This document shows positions 5,229 to 11,905 of a stretch of 12,874 nt of DNA, piece after piece; position 1 is the stretch's first letter, and each line of letters begins with the position of its first letter. Source of the DNA: Desulfobacteraceae bacterium (GTDB lineage: Bacteria; Desulfobacterota; Desulfobacteria; Desulfobacterales; Desulfobacteraceae). Made by a program: the position numbers and the translations under genes. The stretch is from contig DAOWDR010000604.1 in assembly GCA_030638935.1 (NCBI GenBank), positions 1-12,874 on the forward strand. The letters are read 5' to 3'. The notes beneath the pieces were generated by a model, which saw only the letters and a list, made by a program, of their open reading frames with translations, was not told the origin of the DNA and made no database searches.

Positions 5229-7925
5229 ATGAGAGACCAAGTTTTTTGTTTGGAAAAGGCCGGGGAAAATCTTCCAGTGGGTCGGGTTATTCCAGATCTT
5301 GTCCTTGCCCTTGCTTCCAAAAAACGAGCCGTTCTCCAGGCCCCTCCAGGAGCAGGTAAGACCACCTTTGTTCCCCTGGCCTTGCTGGATCAGCCATGGC
5401 TTAAGGGAAAGAAGATAATTATGCTGGAGCCCAGGCGTTTGGCTGCCAAAGCCTGCTCGGCCCATATGGCCGGGATGCTCGGGGAAAAACCAGGCCAGAC
5501 CATTGGGTACCAAATTCGCATGGAGCGGTGCATTAATCCTGTCACCAGGATTGAGGTTATCACCGAAGGAATATTAACCCGGCGGATTCAGACTGACCCC
5601 GCCCTTAAAAAAGTTGGGCTTGTGATCTTTGACGAATTCCATGAACGCCATATCCACAGCGATCTTGGCCTGGCTCTCTGCCTGGAGGCTGCAGAGGTGT
5701 TTAACGAGGATTTGCGCATCCTGGTCATGTCTGCCACAATGGACATGGCAGCCATGTCCGCCCTCATGGACAATGCCCCCATGATTTCTTCCCAGGGCCG
5801 GACTTTTCCGGTGGCCACCCATTATCTGCCCCCGGTGGCAGCGGCCCCGGCCAGGAGGAACCATTATCAAAACCAGGACCGGTACCGTCGTATCCGGTCC
5901 GCCTGTTTGTCTGCCGTTGAAAAAGGCCTGGCCGAAGAATCCGGTGATATCCTGGTTTTTCTGCCCGGTGTCCGGGAGATCAGGGACATGGCCCAGGCCT
6001 TAAGCAATCGAATTGTTTTGGATTCATCCCCTGTTGACCCTGGGCCAAAGCTCTCCATCCTGACCCTATACGGAAACCTGTCCCGGGCTGAACAGGCAAC
6101 TGCCATTGCTCCCTCCCTGCCGGGTCAACGGAAAATTGTTCTGGCAACATCCATTGCAGAAACCTCTCTTACCATAGAGGGTGTAAGAGTTGTGGTGGAT
6201 ACAGGATTAATGCGGGTTCCCCGATTTTCTCCTGGTACCGGCATGGGGAGGTTGGATACCATTTTCGTGTCCAGGGCATCGGCAGATCAGCGCCGGGGCC
6301 GGGCAGGAAGAACAGGCCCCGGTGTCTGCTATAGGATCTGGTCCCACCATCAAAACCTGGGATTGATCCCCTTTAACCGGCCGGAAATCCTTTCTGCAGA
6401 CTTGACCTCCCTTGCCTTGGAACTGGCCCAATGGGGAGTGTCCGATCCCAAGGTACTTAAATGGCTGGACCTGCCGCCGGAAATTTCCTTTGACCAGGCA
6501 AAATCCCTGCTGGAGCAATTAAAGGGTTTGGACGACCATGGCCGCATCACCAAGCATGGCCGCAGTCTTTTGTCCGCCGGGGTTCACCCAAGACTGGCCC
6601 ATATGATTCTTAAAGCAGACCAGATGGGCCAGGGCCTTCTGGCCTGCCAGCTGGCTGCCCTGCTGGGGGAACGGGATATTCTGTTTTTTAAGGGAGGGGA
6701 ATATGACCCGGATATCCGGCTTCGCCTGGAAGTTCTGGCGGCCTTATCTTCTGCCCGGTCTTATACCCGATCTTCTACCCGATTTTATAAAAACAGGGTG
6801 GCTGCAAACAAAAATAACATGGCCCCGGCCAAGGGTTTGACCGGCCCGCCTGGCTTTAATGAACCCCTGGCCAGAACCATTCTGAAAAATGCAGCCAAAA
6901 TAAGGAAAGACCTTAAAATCAATTCCAAGGGCAGTGACATGGAACTATCAGGTTCTGTGCTGGCCTTTGCCTGGCCCGAGCGGGTGGCAAAGAAACGAAA
7001 CAACAAGGACAATTCTTTTTTAATGGCATCGGGCAGCGGGGCATTTTTCAGGTCAGCAAATTCCCTGTCGCATCTCCCTTATATCGTTGCCATTCATCTG
7101 GACGGCAATCAGCGTAATGCAGGGATTTTTCTGGCCGCGCCCTATTCGGAAAAAGATCTGGAAAAAGATTTTAAGGACCAGGTCAAGATTATTGAAGAAT
7201 GCTTTTGGGATAAACAGACCCGGTCGGTGAGATCGGTTTCCAAGACAACCTATGGTAAGCTTGTCCTGGGTGAGGCAATGGTGACAAATCCGGACCCCGA
7301 GGCTGTTCGTACCTGCCTGATCCAGGGAATCCAGGAGGCAGGGCTGGATATTCTGCCCTGGACCAAAAAGCTGAGGCATTTCCGGGAGCGGGCCGTGTTT
7401 TTGAAAAATTGCGGCTATTTTAAGGATTTGCCTGACCTGTCAGATACCAGGCTATTGGATAATCTTTCCCAATGGCTGGGTCCGTTTTTGGACCAGATCC
7501 ACTCGGCAGCAGGGTTAAAGAAGGTGGACCTGTCATCTGCCCTGACCAGCCTTCTGACCTGGGAACAGCAACAGATCATTCACATCCATGCCCCCACCCA
7601 TGTGCCCCTGCCCTCGGGATCAAGGGCCCCCCTTCAATATATGGGCGATAACGGCCCCTTGGAATCCCCGGTCCTGGCAGTACGGCTCCAGGAGATGTTC
7701 GGCCTGACAAAGAGCCCTGCCATTGCCCGGGGCCGGATATTGGTGACCCTTCATCTGCTCTCCCCGGCCAACAGGCCCGTCCAGATTACCCAGGATCTGG
7801 AAAGTTTCTGGAAGAATACTTACCCGGAAGTGAAAAAGGATTTAATGGGGAGGTATCCCAAGCATTATTGGCCGGAAGATCCTTTGTCGGCAGTGCCGAC
7901 GAATCGGGTGAAACCCAGAATGTGA
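5229..7925 (+). CDS. hrpB: ATP-dependent helicase HrpB (DEAH-box)
   Basis: An 898-residue superfamily 2 DEAH/RHA-type helicase. Motif I APPGAGKTT is at 38-46, Ia LEPRRLAA at 66-73, motif II DEFHER at 135-140 (the DEFH form usual in HrpB), III SAT at 168-170, V ATSIAETSLTIEGV at 306-319 and VI QRRGRAGR at 354-361. The helicase-associated region follows, and the HrpB-specific C-terminal domain is clear, with THVPLPSGSR (790-799), FGLTKSP (824-830), LLSPANRPVQIT (843-854) and YPKHYWPEDP (876-885). The protein acts on RNA in the cytoplasm; the in vivo substrate of the family is poorly defined. It is roughly 75 residues longer than the enterobacterial protein, partly through an insertion around 507-545 that contains a small tandem repeat. 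ATG 5229 has GGGGAGGG (5212-5219) nine bases upstream. It is a single gene ending at a shared terminator, and visibly GC-richer than the flanking spacers. Confidence 0.96.
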   Translation: MRDQVFCLEKAGENLPVGRVIPDLVLALASKKRAVLQAPPGAGKTTFVPLALLDQPWLKGKKIIMLEPRRLAAKACSAHMAGMLGEKPGQTIGYQIRMERCINPVTRIEVITEGILTRRIQTDPALKKVGLVIFDEFHERHIHSDLGLALCLEAAEVFNEDLRILVMSATMDMAAMSALMDNAPMISSQGRTFPVATHYLPPVAAAPARRNHYQNQDRYRRIRSACLSAVEKGLAEESGDILVFLPGVREIRDMAQALSNRIVLDSSPVDPGPKLSILTLYGNLSRAEQATAIAPSLPGQRKIVLATSIAETSLTIEGVRVVVDTGLMRVPRFSPGTGMGRLDTIFVSRASADQRRGRAGRTGPGVCYRIWSHHQNLGLIPFNRPEILSADLTSLALELAQWGVSDPKVLKWLDLPPEISFDQAKSLLEQLKGLDDHGRITKHGRSLLSAGVHPRLAHMILKADQMGQGLLACQLAALLGERDILFFKGGEYDPDIRLRLEVLAALSSARSYTRSSTRFYKNRVAANKNNMAPAKGLTGPPGFNEPLARTILKNAAKIRKDLKINSKGSDMELSGSVLAFAWPERVAKKRNNKDNSFLMASGSGAFFRSANSLSHLPYIVAIHLDGNQRNAGIFLAAPYSEKDLEKDFKDQVKIIEECFWDKQTRSVRSVSKTTYGKLVLGEAMVTNPDPEAVRTCLIQGIQEAGLDILPWTKKLRHFRERAVFLKNCGYFKDLPDLSDTRLLDNLSQWLGPFLDQIHSAAGLKKVDLSSALTSLLTWEQQQIIHIHAPTHVPLPSGSRAPLQYMGDNGPLESPVLAVRLQEMFGLTKSPAIARGRILVTLHLLSPANRPVQITQDLESFWKNTYPEVKKDLMGRYPKHYWPEDPLSAVPTNRVKPRM
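6745..6789 (+). repeat. Degenerate 12-bp tandem repeat inside hrpB
   Basis: The units cccggtcttata (6754-6765), cccgatcttcta (6766-6777) and cccgattttata (6778-6789) follow one another, with a decayed copy just before them. The period is a multiple of three, so the reading frame is kept, encoding S-S-A-R, S-Y-T-R, S-S-T-R, F-Y (residues 507-520). Confidence 0.7.
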
Positions 7926-7966
7926 TAAGGAGATCCTATCCCGGGCAATTGTCCATGGTCAAAAAC

Positions 7967-8006
7967 AAAAGCCGTTCCAAGGGGATGGGCTCCTGAAACG
8001 GCTTTT
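7967..8006. terminator. Bidirectional rho-independent terminator, hrpB / ilvC
   Basis: AAAAGCCGTT (7967-7976) and AACGGCTTTT (7997-8006) form a perfect 10-bp stem, and an inner stem AGGGG/CTCCT (7980-7984 with 7990-7994) extends it. A T-run (8003-8007) ends it on the plus strand, and an A-rich tract (7961-7970) gives the U-run for the minus-strand transcript. It lies 41 bases after hrpB and 35 bases after ilvC, so it serves both. Confidence 0.9.
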
Positions 8007-8041
8007 TGGGGGTGTAAAAAATAAGCACCGGGGTTAGATTG

Positions 8042-9514
8042 TTATAGTATGGGTTTCATGGCGCTCATATAGGTTCTTAATGTTTTACCAACTCTTTCCA
8101 CACTGGTTTCACGGATGGCCTCGTTGACCTGGATCAGGCGAAGATTGTCGCAGCCTGCGTCCTTTATTTCAAGTCCTTTGCCAATGACATTTGTATCAAT
8201 GGTTTCCATGAAATTTTTCAGCATGGGACTGGCCTTGTGGGCAAAGAGATAGCATCCGTATTCGGCAGTGTCGGAGATGACCACATTCATTTCATAGAGT
8301 TTTTTCCGGGCAATGAGATTGGCAATGAGGGGTACCTCATGGAGGGATTCATAATAGGCGGATTCTTCAATGATACCGGCGGATACCATTGTATCAAATG
8401 CCAGTTCCACACCGGCCTTGACCATGGCAACCATGAGGATACCATGGTCAAAATATTCCTGCTCCGGAATATCTTTTTCCATGGAAGAGGAGGTCTCAAA
8501 GGGGGTATCTGCTGTCTGGGCCCTCCAGGTGAGCAGATTGATATCATCTTTTGCCCAGTCTTCCATCATGGTGGTTGAAAAATGTCCCGTCATGATGTCA
8601 TCCATGTGTTTTTCAAACAAAGGCGCCAGGATCTCTTTAAGCTGTTCGCATAGATCAAAGGCAATGATTTTGGCCGGATTTGACAGCCGGTCCATCATAT
8701 TGGTGATCCCGCCGTGTTTCAGGGCTTCGGTAACGGTCTCCCAGCCGTGCTGGACCAGTTTGGCGGCATAGGAAGTATCCATTCCCTTTTCCATCATTTT
8801 GTCATAGCAGAGCAAGGAGCCTGCCTGGAGCATGCCGCAAAGAATGGTCTGTTCTCCCATGAGATCGGATTTTACTTCCGCCACAAATGAGGACATGAGC
8901 ACGCCGGCCCTGTGCCCGCCTGTACCGGCTGCATAGGCCTTGGCCAGCTCCAGACCTTCTCCCCTGGGATCGTTTTCCCGGTGGACGGCAATGAGGGTGG
9001 GGACGCCAAAACCCCGTTTATATTCTTCCCTGACCTCGGTTCCAGGAGATTTGGGTGCCACCATGATAACGGTGAGGTCATTTCTGATTTTCATGCCTTC
9101 TTCCACAATGTTGAACCCATGGGAGTATGAGAGACAGGCATCTTTTTTCATCAGGGGCATGATTGCTTCAATGACATTGGTATGCTGTTTGTCCGGGGTC
9201 AGGTTGATGACAAGGTCGGCTGTGGGAAGGATATTTTCATAGGTGTCCACGCTAAATCCGTTTTCCGTGGCATTTTTCCAGGATTGCCGTTTTTCGCTGA
9301 TGGCAGCAGCTCTCAGTGTGTAGGACACATCAAGGCCGCTGTCCCGGAGATTGAGCCCCTGGTGAAGCCCCTGGGCACCACATCCTACAATCACAATTTT
9401 TTTGCCCTTCAGGACAGTCACTCCGTTGAATTCGGAATTGTCCATGAACCGGCACTGGGATAATTCTTCAAGCTGCAGCCGCAAGGGCAGGGTGTTAAAA
9501 TAATTGTTCCCCAT
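8042..9514 (-). CDS. ilvC: Ketol-acid reductoisomerase, class II
   Basis: A 490-residue enzyme that converts 2-acetolactate (or 2-aceto-2-hydroxybutyrate) to the dihydroxy acid using NADPH and Mg2+, the second common step of valine, leucine and isoleucine synthesis in the cytoplasm. It is the long (class II) form, nearly collinear with the 491-residue E. coli protein. The Rossmann motif GCGAQG is at 44-49; R68, R76 and S78 (NADPH phosphate contacts), H132, D217 and E221 in KSDLMGE, E389 and E393 in YYESLHE, and S414 fall at the E. coli positions. ATG 9514 has AAGGAG (9526-9521) six bases upstream. No other ilv gene is beside it, although ilvB/ilvN often neighbour the short class I form in bacteria. 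The unusually close match to gammaproteobacterial sequence is compatible with old transfer, but this is inference. Upstream lies a LysR-type operator array. Confidence 0.98.
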   Translation of the reverse strand: MGNNYFNTLPLRLQLEELSQCRFMDNSEFNGVTVLKGKKIVIVGCGAQGLHQGLNLRDSGLDVSYTLRAAAISEKRQSWKNATENGFSVDTYENILPTADLVINLTPDKQHTNVIEAIMPLMKKDACLSYSHGFNIVEEGMKIRNDLTVIMVAPKSPGTEVREEYKRGFGVPTLIAVHRENDPRGEGLELAKAYAAGTGGHRAGVLMSSFVAEVKSDLMGEQTILCGMLQAGSLLCYDKMMEKGMDTSYAAKLVQHGWETVTEALKHGGITNMMDRLSNPAKIIAFDLCEQLKEILAPLFEKHMDDIMTGHFSTTMMEDWAKDDINLLTWRAQTADTPFETSSSMEKDIPEQEYFDHGILMVAMVKAGVELAFDTMVSAGIIEESAYYESLHEVPLIANLIARKKLYEMNVVISDTAEYGCYLFAHKASPMLKNFMETIDTNVIGKGLEIKDAGCDNLRLIQVNEAIRETSVERVGKTLRTYMSAMKPIL

Positions 9515-9552
9515 TTTGTTCTCCTTTCTATATAGTTTATTATGTTTTTGTA

Positions 9553-9619
9553 TATTGCTATACTAAAATGGACTATTTTTTGTATTGCGTCAAATGAATC
9601 ATCTGCAATATAGTATTGC
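9553..9619 (-). promoter_or_regulatory. LysR/IlvY-like operator array of ilvC
   Basis: A near-perfect palindrome GCAATA-tag-TATTGC (9605-9619) has the size of a LysR-family recognition site. Two further TATTGC half-sites lie at 9553-9558 and 9583-9588, giving spacings of 30 and 31 bases toward ilvC. A -35-like TTGACG (9593-9588, minus strand) overlaps the middle half-site, but no good -10 follows, as expected for an activator-dependent promoter. In enterobacteria ilvC is activated by the LysR protein IlvY from tandem operators that, as I recall, contain TTGCAAT-type half-sites; this resemblance is from memory. No ilvY-like gene is in the window. Confidence 0.5.
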
Positions 9620-9669
9620 GATAAACGAAATGTGGTCTGTTTAAAATACAAGATTAATTGATAATGTAA

Positions 9670-9717
9670 CCCTTAATAAAGAATCTTGCTTTCCAGGTGA
9701 TATGTTTATATTAAGGG
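9670..9717. repeat. 9-bp inverted repeat upstream of the kinase operon
   Basis: CCCTTAATA (9670-9678) and TATTAAGGG (9709-9717) are perfect inverted copies separated by 30 bases. TAAGGGG appears again as a direct copy at 9735-9741. The repeat lies about 70 bases upstream of the candidate -35 of the operon, a plausible place for an activator or autoregulator. Confidence 0.45.
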
Positions 9718-9785
9718 GTAATACAATTAAATCATAAGGGGCGTCTAAGCCTTTAGAATGGTAATAATGAGGTTATTGGAATTTT

Positions 9786-9815
9786 TTGGTGACTTTTTTA
9801 ACCTTGAAATATAAT
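9786..9815 (+). promoter_or_regulatory. Sigma70-type promoter of the kinase-lipoprotein-regulator operon
   Basis: A perfect -10 hexamer TATAAT (9810-9815) follows a weak -35 TTGGTG (9786-9791) at 18 bases. The transcript would start near 9822 with a leader of about 60 bases. Confidence 0.45.
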
Positions 9816-9882
9816 AGCTGTATTTAAATTTTACTTGTTACAATATTCGGGCTGTTTATTTCAATAACCCTAGGAAATTAAT

Positions 9883-11352
9883 TTGATTCGTATGATACCA
9901 CTGACCATATTTAAACGACTGGTGATATGGAATGTTATCATTCTGTTACTTGTTGTTACCCTTGGTATTGTTGTGACTTTCAACCTGACCAGGCTCCAAA
10001 AGGTTACCAGCCAAATTGTTGTTAAACACCAGGAAAGCATTATTGTCGGTGATCGCATTCTGGATTCTTTTGCCTCCCTTGTCAAATTTGGCGAAAAATA
10101 TTTTGTATCAAAGGACATTGATTATTATAACCGGTTTCTGGACCTGAAAAAGGATCTGGAAAAGGATTTTCAAATTTTTACGAAGCTTATGGAGACGGAT
10201 GAACAAAAAGACTTTTTTATAAAATCTCTTGCCGCTTTTAATGGCTACTTGGTTCGGTTTGAAGAAAAGTCCTCCCTTATTCAAACCGGGGAAACCATTA
10301 ACATGTATTTTTTTTCAAAAGAAAGTGTTCCTCCCCTTAACACAACAGCCGGGAATCTAGGAAAGATTATTTCCATCACCAGGGAAATTATCACAGAAAA
10401 AACAAACTTGTCCCGCCAGATGAGTCACCAGACTCTTATAGTCACCGTGATTACGACAGTTTTGACGGTTTTTTTGGGGATAATTATCACCATTTTCAAT
10501 GCCCGTGCAATTACAAAATCCATCACCCACCTTCAAAAAAAAACAAAGGAAATTGCCCAGGGGCATTTCGAGGAAATCCAAAGTATCAAGGGCCCGAAAG
10601 AGATCCAGGATCTGTCTTTACATTTTAATTCCATGTGCCGCCGTTTAAAGGAATTGGATGGCTTAAAAGCTGATTTTGTAAGCCATGTGTCACATGAACT
10701 GAGGACACCGATCACCTCCATAAAAGAAGCATCCACCATGCTGTCCAAGGGCTTTTATTCCCAGGAGCCTCAAAAACAAAAAGAATTATTTTGTCTGATT
10801 CATGGGGAATCCAACCGGCTTTTAAACTCAGCCATGAGGATTCTAGACTATTCCAAAATGGAAGCTAACCAGATGGAGTACCAGAGGATTAGACTCAGCC
10901 TGCCCGATGTTATTCGCAGGTCAATCCTGAAGCTTGCCCCATTGTCACAGAAAAAACAGATCGCCCTTGAATTTTCTCCACCGCCATTGGATCTTCCAAA
11001 GGTCAGTATTGATGAAGACAGGATCATAGAAGTTCTGGACAATCTCATAGGCAATGCTCTAAAATTTACCCTGGCAAAGGGTCAGGTGGTAATCAACTGC
11101 ATGACAGCAGATTCCGGTGAAACTCTGATTGTGACTGTGGAAGATAACGGGCCTGGAATAAAACTTGAATATCTTGAAAAGATTTTCTATAAATTTAAAC
11201 AAATCGACAATGGGCTTGGCACACGAATGGGGACCGGACTGGGGCTCTCGATTTCAAAATTTATCATCAAGGCACACGGGGGAGACATATGGGCGGAAAG
11301 TCAGTATTCAAAAGGTACAAAATTTTTTTTTACTTTACCTGTTGCATTATAA
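9883..11352 (+). CDS. HAMP sensor histidine kinase, GlrK/QseE-like
   Basis: A 489-residue membrane kinase. TM1 is at about 13-34, a mostly helical periplasmic domain of about 145 residues follows, TM2 is at about 184-206, HAMP at about 207-258, a HisKA domain with SHVSHELRTP (267-276, phospho-acceptor H271), and a HATPase domain with DNLIGNALKF (386-395), DNGPGI (421-426) and GTGLGLS (450-456). It should autophosphorylate and pass phosphate to the regulator encoded two genes downstream. The domain plan and gene order match GlrK (QseE), but the pairwise similarity looks modest, so orthology is inferred mainly from synteny. TTG 9883 is chosen because AGGA (9872-9875) is seven bases upstream; ATG 9892 is in frame three codons later but poorly spaced. 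The 3' end overlaps the lipoprotein gene by 64 bp in another frame. Confidence 0.9.
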   Translation: MIRMIPLTIFKRLVIWNVIILLLVVTLGIVVTFNLTRLQKVTSQIVVKHQESIIVGDRILDSFASLVKFGEKYFVSKDIDYYNRFLDLKKDLEKDFQIFTKLMETDEQKDFFIKSLAAFNGYLVRFEEKSSLIQTGETINMYFFSKESVPPLNTTAGNLGKIISITREIITEKTNLSRQMSHQTLIVTVITTVLTVFLGIIITIFNARAITKSITHLQKKTKEIAQGHFEEIQSIKGPKEIQDLSLHFNSMCRRLKELDGLKADFVSHVSHELRTPITSIKEASTMLSKGFYSQEPQKQKELFCLIHGESNRLLNSAMRILDYSKMEANQMEYQRIRLSLPDVIRRSILKLAPLSQKKQIALEFSPPPLDLPKVSIDEDRIIEVLDNLIGNALKFTLAKGQVVINCMTADSGETLIVTVEDNGPGIKLEYLEKIFYKFKQIDNGLGTRMGTGLGLSISKFIIKAHGGDIWAESQYSKGTKFFFTLPVAL

Positions 11353-11858
11353 GCAGTCTGTTTTTATCCGGCTGCCAGACAGCTTCCCTGTTTCGGCCAG
11401 TATCCACTTCCATTGATATTAACGAAAAAGAATATCTGGAAGCCACCTGGGAGTTGGTTATGAACAAGAATTTTAAAGCAGCCGCCCGTGAAAATCAACG
11501 CATCTTGGAATATTACAAAACTCCTGGTACAAATCATATGATTTCATCTAATTATCTTCAAAACGCAGAGATCATTTCCGAACTGCTGACCCGGATCATG
11601 GATGATGACAATAGAAAACAGGTTCTTTTCATTAAGCTTATGTCCAACGAAGAGCAGATAGAGTTACTGACCTTGTCAGCCGGGTCGTTCAAGAAGAAAG
11701 CAGGTGCTTTGGAAAAAAAGCTGGCGGCCATGGAAGGACTGTCCGGAAAAGTAAAAATCCTTGAAAAAGAAAAAAAAATGCTCCAACAACAGATCGACCG
11801 GTTAAAGGAGATAGACCTGAATCTGAATCCCGTTGGATCGAAACCTTCGACGGAATGA
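11289..11858 (+). CDS. Lipoprotein, QseG-like position in the operon
   Basis: A 189-residue protein with a lipoprotein signal peptide: a basic n-region (KSVFKRYK, 4-11), a hydrophobic core (about 12-25) and lipobox L-S-G-C with the lipidated C29. Residue +2 is Gln, which by the E. coli Lol rule points to the outer membrane. The mature part has a helical segment (about 46-77, possibly one TPR-like hairpin) and a charged coiled coil (about 132-176), then a short tail ending PVGSKPSTE. I cannot assign a family from sequence, but a small lipoprotein between a HAMP kinase and a sigma54 regulator is exactly where enterobacteria carry qseG (yfhG), whose product works with the kinase. Start ATG 11289 has GGGGGAG (11278-11284) just upstream. 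The first 21 residues are encoded inside the kinase gene in the -1 frame. Confidence 0.85.
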   Translation: MGGKSVFKRYKIFFYFTCCIISSLFLSGCQTASLFRPVSTSIDINEKEYLEATWELVMNKNFKAAARENQRILEYYKTPGTNHMISSNYLQNAEIISELLTRIMDDDNRKQVLFIKLMSNEEQIELLTLSAGSFKKKAGALEKKLAAMEGLSGKVKILEKEKKMLQQQIDRLKEIDLNLNPVGSKPSTE

Positions 11859-11905
11859 TTTATGCATTTAATTAGCAATAGTTGATAACCCCTGGGATAT
11901 TTAAA

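Larger units (their letters stand above)
9515..9882. other. Divergent intergenic region, ilvC / kinase operon
   Basis: A 368-base AT-rich spacer. The ilvC-proximal part (9553-9619) carries a regulator-binding array, the middle (9670-9717) a 9-bp inverted repeat, and the right part a sigma70 promoter for the kinase operon; each is listed separately. I looked for a leader peptide, T-box or attenuator for ilvC and saw none. No match to the sigma54 pattern GG-N10-GC was found in the portions I checked upstream of the kinase. Confidence 0.6.

Noticed and set aside
5160..5513. 117-codon minus-strand frame over the hrpB start
   Set aside because: It lies antisense to the Walker A region of hrpB and has no family similarity.
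8370..8771. 133-codon plus-strand frame opposite ilvC
   Set aside because: It is antisense to the catalytic core of ilvC, whose residues are all conserved.
9515..9882. Leader peptide, attenuator or T-box controlling ilvC
   Set aside because: No short frame rich in Ile, Leu or Val codons, no terminator hairpin with a T-run, and no T-box-like sequence was seen between 9515 and 9620 on the minus strand.
9660..9882. Sigma54 promoter autoregulating the kinase operon
   Set aside because: The GG pairs I checked are not followed by GC at the required 10-base distance.
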